Below are positions 1-6,658 of a stretch of 9,694 bases of DNA, piece by piece. Source of the stretch: Treponema sp. (GTDB taxonomy: Bacteria > Spirochaetota > Spirochaetia > Treponematales > Breznakiellaceae); assembly GCA_031254795.1 (NCBI GenBank), contig JAIRTS010000044.1, forward strand, positions 1 through 9,694, written 5' to 3'. Both the position numbers and the translations under genes were made by a program. How positions within the stretch are numbered: the first letter of the stretch is position 1; each line of letters begins with the position of its first letter. Below the pieces are notes generated by a model. That model saw nothing but the letters and a program-made list of their open reading frames with translations. It was not told the DNA's origin and did not search any database.

Positions 1-83
1 CAAAAAAATTTCTCGTGACAGGCCAGCGACTGCTTCGCCGCCAGCAGGCGGATCGGGTTGCGGTTTGCCTGGGTCATTCCGCG

Positions 84-100
84 CCCCGGCGTAGCTGGGG
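84..100. repeat. Short GC-rich hairpin, possibly REP-like
   Basis: CCCCGGC at 84-90 pairs with GCTGGGG at 94-100 around a three-base GTA loop, giving seven pairs of which one is G-T. No T-run follows on either strand, so it is not a standard intrinsic terminator. The flanks (GTCATTCC on the left, GGGGAACAC on the right) resemble dispersed extragenic palindromes of other bacteria, but only one copy is visible here, so the repeat family assignment is a guess. Confidence 0.3.
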
Positions 101-329
101 AACACGCCTCTGTCCGCCAGCCCTTGTTGATGCGCCGGAATGATCGTTATCATGGCGGACGGCAGGGGATATCCGAAGGATCCGGCAGGCGAATACGCCG
201 CCGCGCTTGTCATTCTTTTCGGACTGCCCTATACCACTAGGGTAGCAAGCGGCCTCTGGAGTATTGTCCCGTCGCTGAATGTCCTGTGGACCCTGTAGGT
301 TTCGGGAAAGCGCGGCGAGTCTCCAGTCC

Positions 330-370
330 TTGCATATTCACTCCCGTTTTGATATGCTTGCGCAATATTG
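330..370 (+). promoter_or_regulatory. Weak sigma70-like promoter and palindrome before the regulator gene
   Basis: TTGCAT (330-335) and TATGCT (353-358) are separated by 17 bases and match the -35 and -10 consensus at three and four of six positions. A perfect 8-base palindrome CAATATTG lies at 363-370, near the predicted transcription start and just before the ribosome binding site. Because the gene encodes an HTH protein, the palindrome is a candidate autoregulatory operator, but it is short and could be chance. Confidence 0.3.
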
Positions 371-385
371 ATAGAGGAGAAGATC

Positions 386-973
386 ATGCCGACCCCTGGA
401 GAACGAATTGTTGAATTGTGCAAAACATATTCCGTCAGCAATGAGACGCTGGCTGAACGCAGTGGATTAAGTCTCGAGCTTATTAAACGTATTACTGAAA
501 ATGGTCATATTCCCGACCTTGCCCCGCTTCTCAAGATTTCACGCGCCCTGGGCGTCAGACTGGGGACGCTTCTTGATGACAATGAATGCCTTGGCCCCGT
601 AATCACCCGCGCCGGCGCCGCGGATGAGACCCCTCGCTTCATAACCGGACTGCCTTCGGACGCAAACGTCGCAAGTGGCGCGGATGAGCGACATGGGCTT
701 ACGTTCAAGGCGCTCGCCGCGGACAAGAGCGGCAGACACATGGAGCCGTTTATCGTGGACATCGCGGTTGACGCGGAACAGACGAAATCCACCCACGAGG
801 GCGAGGAATTTATCTATGTTTTGAACGGCTGTCTCTCGCTCGAGTACGGCGCCGACACGTACATTCTTCATGCGGGCGATTCGGTCTTTTATGATTCGAT
901 AGCCCCTCACCGCCTCCTTTCCGCCGACAAGCAGCCGGTGAGGATATTGGCCGTAATTTACAATCCGGCGTAA
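386..973 (+). CDS. XRE-family HTH transcriptional regulator with C-terminal cupin domain
   Basis: A 195-residue protein. Residues about 5-62 form an XRE/Cro-type helix-turn-helix (TLAERSGLSLELIKRI at 21-36 is the recognition region), followed by a linker and a small cupin barrel at about 105-190. Likely cupin metal/ligand residues are His137 and Glu141 (HEGEEF) and His175 (PHRL); the barrel probably senses a small molecule. I chose ATG 386 because AGAGGAG (373-379) sits six bases before it; an upstream in-frame TTG at 368 would bury that site. It lies 12 bases before an acyl-CoA synthetase gene, so I infer local control of that enzyme in response to an acid or acyl-CoA ligand. HTH-cupin proteins beside AMP-binding ligases are a recurring pair in anaerobes (from memory). 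Regulator identity is firm; target and ligand are inference. Confidence 0.9.
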   Translation: MPTPGERIVELCKTYSVSNETLAERSGLSLELIKRITENGHIPDLAPLLKISRALGVRLGTLLDDNECLGPVITRAGAADETPRFITGLPSDANVASGADERHGLTFKALAADKSGRHMEPFIVDIAVDAEQTKSTHEGEEFIYVLNGCLSLEYGADTYILHAGDSVFYDSIAPHRLLSADKQPVRILAVIYNPA

Positions 974-985
974 TGGAGGGCAATC

Positions 986-2638
986 GTGGCTATAAAATTT
1001 GAAACGACTTTAAGCGCGGTGTTGCGGAAGAACGCCCAGGAATACCCGGATCGTGAGTTTATCATATACGCGGATCGCGATTTGCGGTGGACGTACGCCG
1101 AATTTGACAAGCGGGTTGATGATCTCGCGCGGGGATTTCTCGCCATCGGGCTTGCGAAAGGCGACCATATCGGCATTTGGGCGCCCAATGTGCCGGATTG
1201 GCTCACGGTTCTGTTCGCGTCCGCCCGCGCCGGCATGGTGCTGGTTACGGTGAACACCGCGTACAAAACCCACGAGCTTGAGTACCTGATGAAGCAGTCC
1301 GATCTCGCCTGTATCTGTTTGAGCGATGGATACCGCGAGAGTGATTATGTGTCTATGGTGAATGAGCTTGTACCGGAGATAAAAACTTCGCCGCGGGGGT
1401 GCCTGAACTCGGAAAAGTTCCCCTATTTACGGAGCATAGTCTACATTGGGCAGCAAAAACACCGGGGCATGTACAGTTTTCCAGAGTTGCTGTTGCTGGG
1501 ACGGCATACGGATATGGCGGAGCTTCGCGCGATTGAAGCCTCATGCGGGGCCAATGATGTGGCGAACATGCAGTACACCTCCGGCACCACGGGTTTTCCC
1601 AAAGGCGTCATGCTGACGCACCGGAATATCCTCAACAACGGCTACAGCATCGGCGAGTGCCAAAAAATGACGGACAAAGACATCGTGTGTCTGCCGGTGC
1701 CGTTTTTCCACTGTTTTGGCCTTGTTCTTGGCATGATGGCGATTCTCACCCACGGCGCGACCGCCGCGCCGGTTGAAAACTTCGATCCGCTTGTCGTGCT
1801 TGCGACAATTCAGAAGGAAAAATGCACGGCGGTGTACGGGGTGCCGACCATGTACATAGCGGAAATGAACCATCCGATGTTCAACATGTTCGACAAGTCA
1901 AGCCTGCGCACAGGCATCATGTCCGGTTCGTATTGCCCCATTGAGTTGATGCGCCGCGTTATAAATGAGATGCACATGCCGGAGATCACCATTCCCTACG
2001 GGCTTACCGAAGCCTCGCCTGTCACCACCATGACCAAAACCAGCGATCCGATTGAGGCGCGGGTGGAGACTGTGGGGCGGGCTTTGGAGGATGTGGAGGT
2101 TACGATACGCGATCCAGAAACGGGCGAGGAATGTCCGGTTGGGGTGCAGGGCGAGTTTTGCAGCCGGGGCTACAGCAATATGAAGGGGTACTACAAGATG
2201 CCGGAAGCCACGGCGAAATGCATTGATGAAAACGGCTGGCTTCATTCCGGCGACTTGGGCGTAAAAGACGAGCGGGGGTATTTTCGCATTACCGGGCGCA
2301 TCAAGGACATGATCATCCGGGGCGGCGAAAATATTTATCCCAAGGAAATCGAAGATTTTCTCTACACCATGCCCGGCGTCAAAGACGTGCAGGTGGTGGG
2401 CGTCGCCAGCAAGAAATACGGAGAGGAAGTGGGCGCGTTTGTCATTTTGCATAAAGATGTCGCTATGGCTGAGGAGGATGTCAAAGATTTTTGCCGTGGC
2501 AAGATCAGCCGCTTCAAAATACCCAAATACGTGTTTTTTGTCGACTCATTCCCGCTCACCGCAAGCGGAAAGGTGCAGAAATACCTTATGCGGGAAATAG
2601 GATTAAAAAAGGTTCAAGAATTGGGTGTCGCCACGTAA
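986..2638 (+). CDS. AMP-forming acyl-CoA synthetase (AMP-binding protein)
   Basis: A 550-residue cytoplasmic enzyme of the ANL adenylating superfamily, full length for a fatty/carboxylic acid CoA ligase. It activates an acid with ATP to an acyl-AMP and transfers it to CoA. Visible motifs in order: P-loop YTSGTTGFPKGV (197-208), adenine-binding YGLTEAS (338-344), SGDLG (421-425) with the ribose-binding Asp, the hinge region GRIKDMIIRGGENIYP (437-452), and PLTASGKVQK (523-532) with the catalytic Lys529. It starts at GTG 986, five bases after GGAGGG (975-980), and is probably cotranscribed with the HTH/cupin gene. The acid chain length cannot be read from the sequence; medium- or long-chain fatty acids are the usual guess, but aryl or short-chain acids are possible. 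Isoleucine codons are mostly ATC/ATT (ATA 9 of 35 by my count), unlike the next gene block. Confidence 0.93.
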   Translation: MAIKFETTLSAVLRKNAQEYPDREFIIYADRDLRWTYAEFDKRVDDLARGFLAIGLAKGDHIGIWAPNVPDWLTVLFASARAGMVLVTVNTAYKTHELEYLMKQSDLACICLSDGYRESDYVSMVNELVPEIKTSPRGCLNSEKFPYLRSIVYIGQQKHRGMYSFPELLLLGRHTDMAELRAIEASCGANDVANMQYTSGTTGFPKGVMLTHRNILNNGYSIGECQKMTDKDIVCLPVPFFHCFGLVLGMMAILTHGATAAPVENFDPLVVLATIQKEKCTAVYGVPTMYIAEMNHPMFNMFDKSSLRTGIMSGSYCPIELMRRVINEMHMPEITIPYGLTEASPVTTMTKTSDPIEARVETVGRALEDVEVTIRDPETGEECPVGVQGEFCSRGYSNMKGYYKMPEATAKCIDENGWLHSGDLGVKDERGYFRITGRIKDMIIRGGENIYPKEIEDFLYTMPGVKDVQVVGVASKKYGEEVGAFVILHKDVAMAEEDVKDFCRGKISRFKIPKYVFFVDSFPLTASGKVQKYLMREIGLKKVQELGVAT

Positions 2639-2759
2639 GCGACAAGCAACGTAAAGCCCCCCTTTTTTGCCGGAAGACCGGCGTTCCGCGCCGCTCGTGG
2701 CTTCCACAGGCGGCGTGAGATTTTGCTGAGCCGCCCGGCGAGTCGTCCGCGCATCCCAA

Positions 2760-3139
2760 TCAACCGGGCCGGTTTTGGTCCAGATATAGCCGCTTCCCGT
2801 TGATCTGGCTCTCGGTGTAATCGCTTATTATACGCGCGGCTTTTTCTGCCGTTGACGCTCCGGCGATCATGTTCCGCGCATCCGAATCCGGCAGAACCGT
2901 TGCCTCCCTCTCCTCCGGTCGTTGTCAACAACGCTCCGCCTTCCACCGATAAATTACGGGCATTCGCCTGTCCCATCAACGGCAAATTCAACACCCGCAT
3001 ACATACATTCCTTCATGCGTTGCTTGCGAGGCGACACGGCGCGCTCTGCCGGATATTCTTCGTCATCCATTTCGCGTGTCATTGCGTTAAAGCGATTGCA
3101 ATTCCGTATTATCTCTCTACGATCATATAAATGCTTCAT
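2760..3139 (-). pseudogene. Possible decayed minus-strand gene, family not recognised
   Basis: Reading the minus strand gives protein-like stretches that change frame. One frame runs from an ATG at 3139 to a stop near 2954 and encodes 61 residues, including MTREMDDEEYPAERAV. A second frame carries NARNLSVEGGALL. A third, open from about 2924, encodes ARNMIAGASTAEKAARIISD and a following segment TESQINGKRLYLDQN, ending at a stop at 2760-2762. The balanced amino-acid content and Lys/Glu/Asp mix differ from the arginine- and proline-rich shadow frames nearby. Two frameshifts would join them into one product of roughly 120 residues. I do not recognise the family. It could be a remnant of a displaced gene at the cluster edge, or chance reading. 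Confidence 0.25.
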
Positions 3140-3162
3140 AACAAAATAGTACTGGTGATAAT
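3082..3162 (+). promoter_or_regulatory. Candidate promoter region for the rml operon
   Basis: Two weak sigma70-like arrangements are visible. TTCATA (3135-3140) and GATAAT (3157-3162) have a 16-base spacer; GATAAT matches the -10 consensus at five of six positions and would start transcription about 20 bases before rmlA. TTGCGT (3082-3087) and TATTAT (3107-3112) have a less favourable 19-base spacer. An AT-rich TATAAA also lies at 3126-3131. A promoter here is expected because the gap to the upstream gene is long, but I cannot decide which elements are used. Confidence 0.3.
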
Positions 3163-3179
3163 GGGGATTCTGTCGACTT

Positions 3180-3186
3180 GGGGGGG
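3180..3186 (+). repeat. Run of seven G at the rmlA translation start
   Basis: Seven consecutive G occupy 3180-3186, directly between the possible TTG (3178) and GTG (3190) starts of rmlA. The run overlaps the purine-rich GGGGGGGAG that would act as the ribosome binding site for GTG 3190, leaving very little spacing. An ATG at 3161 opens a 10-codon frame whose stop TGA (3191-3193) overlaps the GTG start. A single added G would fuse that ATG to rmlA. Confidence 0.5.
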
Positions 3187-3189
3187 AGC

Positions 3190-4077
3190 GTGAGGGGGAT
3201 AATACTTGCCGGGGGAAGCGGGACGAGGTTGTATCCGCTGACGTTGGCGACGAGCAAGCAGTTGTTGCCTATATACGACAAGCCGATGGTGTACTATCCG
3301 CTTTCGGCGCTGATGCTGGCCGGCATACGCGACATTCTCGTCATAACGACGCCGCGGGACGCGCCGAGTTTCAAGGGGTTGCTGGGCGACGGATCGGGCT
3401 TTGGCGTGAGGCTGTCGTACGCGGAACAGGCGAGTCCCGACGGGCTGGCGCAGGCGTTTGTCATAGGAGAGGATTTCATCGCCGGAGAGTCGTGCGCGAT
3501 GGCGTTGGGGGACAACATTTTCTATGGGAACGGGTTTTCAAAGAAGTTGCGCTCGGCGGCGGAAAACGCGGAGAAGAGCGGGCGGGCGACGGTGTTCTGC
3601 TATTATGTGGAAGATCCCGAGCGGTTCGGGGTGGCGGAGCTTGACGGCGATGGGCGGGTGTTGTCGCTGGAGGAGAAGCCGAAAGAGCCGAAATCGAATT
3701 GGGCGGTGACCGGGTTGTATTTTTACGACGGTCGGGCATCCCAATACGCGAAGGAGCAACGCCCTTCGGCGCGCGGAGAACTGGAGATAACGGACTTGAA
3801 CAAAAGGTATCTGGAGCGCGGGGAGTTGGACGCGCAACTTTTGGGAAGGGGGTTCGCGTGGTTCGACACTGGGACTACGGACAGCCTCTTGGAGGCGGCG
3901 AATTTCGCGGCGATGATGGAGAAGCGGCGGGGGATAGTGATGTCCGCGGTGGAAGAGATAGCGTGGCGGAACGGATGGATAAGCGCCGGGGAACTGGAAA
4001 AACAGGCCGCACGGTACGGGAAGTCGTCTTATGGAGAGTATTTGAGGAAAGTGGCGGAAGGAAAGGTTCAGTTTTGA
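3190..4077 (+). CDS. rmlA: Glucose-1-phosphate thymidylyltransferase RmlA
   Basis: A 295-residue cytoplasmic nucleotidyltransferase joining dTTP and glucose-1-phosphate to give dTDP-glucose, the first step of dTDP-L-rhamnose synthesis. Visible features: N-terminal GGSGTRLYP (8-16) nucleotide loop, KQLLPIYDKPM (23-33), ALGDNIFYG (105-113) with metal-binding Asp107, EEKPKEP (161-167), and FDTGT (225-229). Length matches the family. I chose GTG 3190, which gives the typical MRGIILAGGSG start; TTG 3178 is in frame and would add four residues after a G-run. The ribosome binding site is odd because the G-run nearly abuts GTG. The stop overlaps the rmlB start by one base (TGATG). ATA is the main isoleucine codon although the gene is GC-rich, unlike the synthetase upstream. 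Confidence 0.95.
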   Translation: MRGIILAGGSGTRLYPLTLATSKQLLPIYDKPMVYYPLSALMLAGIRDILVITTPRDAPSFKGLLGDGSGFGVRLSYAEQASPDGLAQAFVIGEDFIAGESCAMALGDNIFYGNGFSKKLRSAAENAEKSGRATVFCYYVEDPERFGVAELDGDGRVLSLEEKPKEPKSNWAVTGLYFYDGRASQYAKEQRPSARGELEITDLNKRYLERGELDAQLLGRGFAWFDTGTTDSLLEAANFAAMMEKRRGIVMSAVEEIAWRNGWISAGELEKQAARYGKSSYGEYLRKVAEGKVQF

Positions 4078-5096
4078 TGAAAATAGTGGTGACCGGCGGA
4101 GCCGGATTTATAGGCGGGAATTTTATACATTACACGCTTGAGAAGCGGCCTGATTACAAAATAATATGCCTTGACAGTTTGACTTACGCGGGGAACATGG
4201 AGACCCTTGCCTCGGCGCTGGAGAATCCGGCGTTCAGGTTTGAGAGGGTTGACATAACGGATCGCGCCGAGGTGGAGCGGGTGTTCGAGGAGGAGAAGCC
4301 CGACATAGTGGTGAACTTCGCGGCGGAAAGCCACGTGGACCGGAGCATAGGCGACCCTGGGGTGTTCGTGCGGACGAACGTGATCGGGACGCAGACGTTG
4401 CTGGAGGCGAGCCGGAGGCGCGGGGTGATGCGGTATCACCAAGTGTCGACGGACGAGGTGTACGGAGACTTGCCGCTGGACAGGCCGGACATGCTTTTCA
4501 CGGAGGAGACGCCGCTGCGGACGTCAAGCCCGTATTCCGCGTCGAAGGCCGGGGCGGACTTGCTCGCGCTGGCGTATTTCAGGACGTACAAGCTGCCTGT
4601 GAGCGTGTCGCGTTGCTCGAATAATTACGGGCCGTATCATTTTCCGGAGAAGCTCATACCGTTGACCATAGTAAACGCATTACGCGACAAGCCACTGCCC
4701 GTGTATGGGAAGGGCGAGAACGTGAGGGATTGGCTGTATGTGGCTGACCACTGCCGCGCCATAGACATGATCATACACAAAGGCCGGGAAGGCGAGGTGT
4801 ATAACATAGGCGGGCGCAACGAGATGAGGAACATAGACATAGTGCGGCGGATCGTGAGGGAGTTGGGGAAGAGCGAGGAGTTGATAACCTACGTGGGCGA
4901 CCGGGCGGGACACGATTTGCGGTATGGGATAGACGCTGGGAAAATGGAGAGGGAGTTAGGCTGGCGATCTGAGACGCCGTTTGAGGAGGGGATAAAGAGG
5001 ACAATACGGTGGTATATGGAGAACCGTGGATGGTGGGAACGGATACTGGACGGGGAATATAAAAAGTACTACGAGAAACAGTACGGGAATCGGTGA
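4077..5096 (+). CDS. rmlB: dTDP-glucose 4,6-dehydratase RmlB
   Basis: A 339-residue extended-SDR enzyme that uses bound NAD+ to convert dTDP-glucose to dTDP-4-keto-6-deoxy-glucose. It shows the Rossmann motif TGGAGFIGGNF (6-16), the STDEVYG segment (124-130) with catalytic Thr125/Asp126/Glu127, Tyr153-x3-Lys157 (YSASK), and the family block RCSNNYGPYHFPEKLIPL (179-196). Length is normal. ATG 4077 is the start: it begins the MKIVVTGGAG motif, overlaps the rmlA stop by one base and follows AAGGAAAGG (4059-4067). A longer in-frame opening back to 3699 is only a shadow of rmlA. By my count 20 of 23 isoleucines are ATA, a marked bias for a GC-rich gene. Confidence 0.97.
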   Translation: MKIVVTGGAGFIGGNFIHYTLEKRPDYKIICLDSLTYAGNMETLASALENPAFRFERVDITDRAEVERVFEEEKPDIVVNFAAESHVDRSIGDPGVFVRTNVIGTQTLLEASRRRGVMRYHQVSTDEVYGDLPLDRPDMLFTEETPLRTSSPYSASKAGADLLALAYFRTYKLPVSVSRCSNNYGPYHFPEKLIPLTIVNALRDKPLPVYGKGENVRDWLYVADHCRAIDMIIHKGREGEVYNIGGRNEMRNIDIVRRIVRELGKSEELITYVGDRAGHDLRYGIDAGKMERELGWRSETPFEEGIKRTIRWYMENRGWWERILDGEYKKYYEKQYGNR

Positions 5097-5656
5097 AAAT
5101 GGGGAAGTTTAAGTTTGTCGAGACCGGGATAGAGGGGTTGTACGAGATAGAGCCTGCGGTGCATGGGGACGGGCGGGGATATTTTTTTGAGACGTACAAC
5201 GAAAGGGATTTTGAAGATGCCGGAATAACGGAAAGGTTCGTACAGGACAACCAGTCGCTGTCCGTCAAGGGTGTGTTGAGAGGGTTGCATTACCAAAAGA
5301 AGCATCCGCAGGGGAAGCTGGTGCGGGCGTTGAGCGGGGAAGTGTTTGACGTTGCGGTGGACATGCGGGCTGGAAGCCCGACGTATGGGAAATGGCGCGG
5401 AGTGACGTTGAGCGGCGAGAACAAAAGGCAGTTTTATATACCGAAGGGGTTCGCGCACGGATTTTTGACGCTGAGCGAGGAGGTCGTGTTCGCGTATAAA
5501 TGCACGGAGTTCTATCACCCCGAGGACGAAGGCGGGATACTCTGGAGCGACGCCAGCATAGGGATAGAGTGGCCCGACATAGGGCGGGAGTACCTGCTGT
5601 CCGAGAAAGACAAACAGTGGCCGGAGCTGAAAGAGAGTCTCAAAGAGCGTGGGTGA
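5093..5656 (+). CDS. rmlC: dTDP-4-dehydrorhamnose 3,5-epimerase RmlC
   Basis: A 187-residue cupin-fold epimerase that inverts C3 and C5 of the 4-keto sugar made by RmlB. Family landmarks: DGRGYFFETYN (26-36) in the substrate loop, LRGLHYQ (62-68) with catalytic His66, YIPKGFAHGFLTLSE (115-129), Tyr141 in CTEFYHPEDEGG (137-148), and SEKD (170-173) whose Asp probably pairs with the catalytic His. GTG 5093 makes a four-base GTGA overlap with the rmlB stop; ATG 5099, two codons later, is an equally possible start and matches the common N-terminus better. Translational coupling to rmlB is likely. Full length, no defects seen. Confidence 0.95.
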   Translation: MKMGKFKFVETGIEGLYEIEPAVHGDGRGYFFETYNERDFEDAGITERFVQDNQSLSVKGVLRGLHYQKKHPQGKLVRALSGEVFDVAVDMRAGSPTYGKWRGVTLSGENKRQFYIPKGFAHGFLTLSEEVVFAYKCTEFYHPEDEGGILWSDASIGIEWPDIGREYLLSEKDKQWPELKESLKERG

Positions 5657-6564
5657 AACGGATGAAAGGCGGCGCGCGCGTGGTATGGGTTATCGGTGAG
5701 AAAGGTATGCTGGGGACAGAGGTGTCTTTGGCGTTGGAAAAAGCGGAGATCGAGCATATTGGAAGCGATCTCGACGTGGACATAACGAATGGAGCCGCGC
5801 TGAATGCTTTCGCGGAAGGCAAGGCGATCAAATGGATGGTGAACTGCGCGGCGTATACGGCGGTGGACAGGGCGGAGGACGAGTCCGAGTTGTGCCGGCG
5901 CCTGAATGTGGACGGGGCGGCTGAAGTGGCGAAATTGGCCGGGCGCGTGGGGGCTAGGCTGATACACGTTTCGACGGATTATGTGTTTGACGGGAACGGA
6001 AGGCGTCCGTATACAGAGGATGACGAGACAAACCCCACAGGCGTGTATGGAAGGACAAAGCGGGACGGAGAACTGGAAGTTTTAAAGAATTGTAAAAATT
6101 CATATATACTCCGGTCGTCATGGCTTTATGGAAAATATGGGAATAATTTTGTACATACAATGATTAAATTGATGCAGAAACAAGATATAATTTCTGTAGT
6201 GAACGACCAGCAAGGAAGTCCGACATGGGCGCATGATTTTGCTCAATTAATCATAATGTTAATAAAAAAAGAACACAAAAGCGACGGGACTCTATATGGT
6301 ATATATCATTTTTGTAATGGTGGGGGCGTCAGCCGTTATGACTTCGCAAAAGAAATATATAAACAAAGCCGCGAATTAGGAATTCTAACCAAAGAATGTA
6401 CAATAACTCCGTGCGCGACCGAAGGATATCCGGCGAAGGCGAGGCGTCCCGCGTATTCATGTTTGGATCACACAAAAATAAAAACAGCGCTCAATATCAA
6501 AGTTTCTGATTGGAATGTCAGTTTAAGAACATTTTTATCGATAGGCAATTATAATAACATATAA
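5653..6564 (+). CDS. rmlD: dTDP-4-dehydrorhamnose reductase RmlD (mosaic gene)
   Basis: About 303 residues. An SDR-type reductase that reduces the 4-keto group to finish dTDP-L-rhamnose. Motifs: cofactor loop GEKGMLG (15-21), NCAAYTAVDRAEDE (64-77), STDYVFDG (107-114), catalytic Tyr132-x3-Lys136 (YGRTK), RSSWLYG (154-160), and RRPAYSCLDHTKI near the C-terminus. GTG 5653 gives a GTGA overlap with rmlC; ATG 5662 is the alternative and gives 300 residues. Base composition breaks at about 6075 (residue about 141): roughly 57% G+C for 5701-6060 against 38% for 6061-6540 by hand count, with a matching shift to AT-ending codons. The frame is intact across the break, so the enzyme is probably functional but hybrid in origin. 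Confidence 0.93.
   Translation: MKRMKGGARVVWVIGEKGMLGTEVSLALEKAEIEHIGSDLDVDITNGAALNAFAEGKAIKWMVNCAAYTAVDRAEDESELCRRLNVDGAAEVAKLAGRVGARLIHVSTDYVFDGNGRRPYTEDDETNPTGVYGRTKRDGELEVLKNCKNSYILRSSWLYGKYGNNFVHTMIKLMQKQDIISVVNDQQGSPTWAHDFAQLIIMLIKKEHKSDGTLYGIYHFCNGGGVSRYDFAKEIYKQSRELGILTKECTITPCATEGYPAKARRPAYSCLDHTKIKTALNIKVSDWNVSLRTFLSIGNYNNI
6061..6090. other. Composition breakpoint inside rmlD
   Basis: The 60-base blocks before this point are 48-65% G+C; the blocks after it fall to 27-50%, mostly under 44% (hand counts). Everything downstream to about 9227 stays AT-rich. The change is abrupt and lies inside an uninterrupted reading frame, directly after the catalytic YxxxK codons. I read it as a recombination junction between a GC-rich rml block and an AT-rich polysaccharide cassette. 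Confidence 0.55.
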
Positions 6565-6658
6565 AATTTGTCTTTTCATGTCATCGGCGTTTTGACGCAA
6601 TCCAACCGATTTGTACGAGATTTTTTGGATATATAAAACGAAAGGAGTGATAATATAT
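6565..6658 (+). promoter_or_regulatory. Only spacer in the 3' cluster, possible weak promoter
   Basis: These 94 bases separate rmlD from the epimerase gene, the sole gap between otherwise overlapping genes from 3190 on. TTGTAC (6611-6616) and TATAAA (6632-6637) are spaced by 15 bases, slightly short for a sigma70 promoter. ATCCAA (6600-6605) and TTGGAT (6625-6630) form a six-base inverted repeat, and GCGT/ACGC (6587-6598) a tiny hairpin. No T-run terminator is evident. AAAGGAG (6641-6647) is the strong ribosome binding site of the next gene. Confidence 0.3.

Larger units (their letters stand above)
1..385. other. Upstream region without a convincing gene
   Basis: I see no gene here with good support. 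A minus-strand frame opens at an ATG at 75-77 and stays open to the window edge (first residues MTQANRNPIRLLAAKQ), but it has no clear ribosome binding site and only about 25 codons are visible. A 60-codon plus-strand frame (58-240) overlaps it and has arginine-rich, non-protein-like content. The stretch also holds the 84-100 hairpin and, at its right end, the probable promoter of the HTH/cupin gene. It may be intergenic DNA with a REP-like palindrome, or the start of a divergent gene beyond the left edge. Confidence 0.4.
2639..3177. other. Gene-poor spacer between the acyl-CoA synthetase and the rml operon
   Basis: About 540 bases with no intact plus-strand gene. Near the start, TGTCGC (2626-2631) and GCGACA (2639-2644) form a six-pair stem around the synthetase stop codon, but the nearest T-run (2663-2668) is 18 bases away, so I do not call a terminator. 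A second hairpin GCCGG-AAGA-CCGGC (2669-2682) follows that T-run and so lies on its wrong side for either strand. The middle holds protein-like minus-strand reading in shifted frames (2760-3139). The right end becomes AT-richer and carries possible promoters for rmlA. Confidence 0.5.

Noticed and set aside
1..77. Start of a divergent minus-strand gene
   Set aside because: The visible residues look plausible but only about 25 codons lie in the window and no clear ribosome binding site precedes the ATG; mentioned only in the region note.
58..240. 60-codon plus-strand reading frame
   Set aside because: Arginine-rich, no ribosome binding site and it crosses the 84-100 hairpin; not protein-like.
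2626..2682. Intrinsic terminator after the acyl-CoA synthetase
   Set aside because: The stem at the stop codon is 18 bases from the T-run and the second hairpin lies after the T-run rather than before it.
2852..3149. Two overlapping plus-strand reading frames in the spacer
   Set aside because: No ribosome binding site, proline/arginine/cysteine-rich content, and they are antisense to the more protein-like minus-strand frames.
3699..4076. In-frame N-terminal extension of RmlB giving a 465-residue protein
   Set aside because: The extra sequence is the rmlA coding region read in another frame; the normal RmlB start motif begins at ATG 4077 with a good ribosome binding site.
5500..5652. In-frame N-terminal extension of RmlD
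   Set aside because: It overlaps the rmlC coding end and has arginine-rich shadow content; the SDR fold begins after GTG 5653 or ATG 5662.
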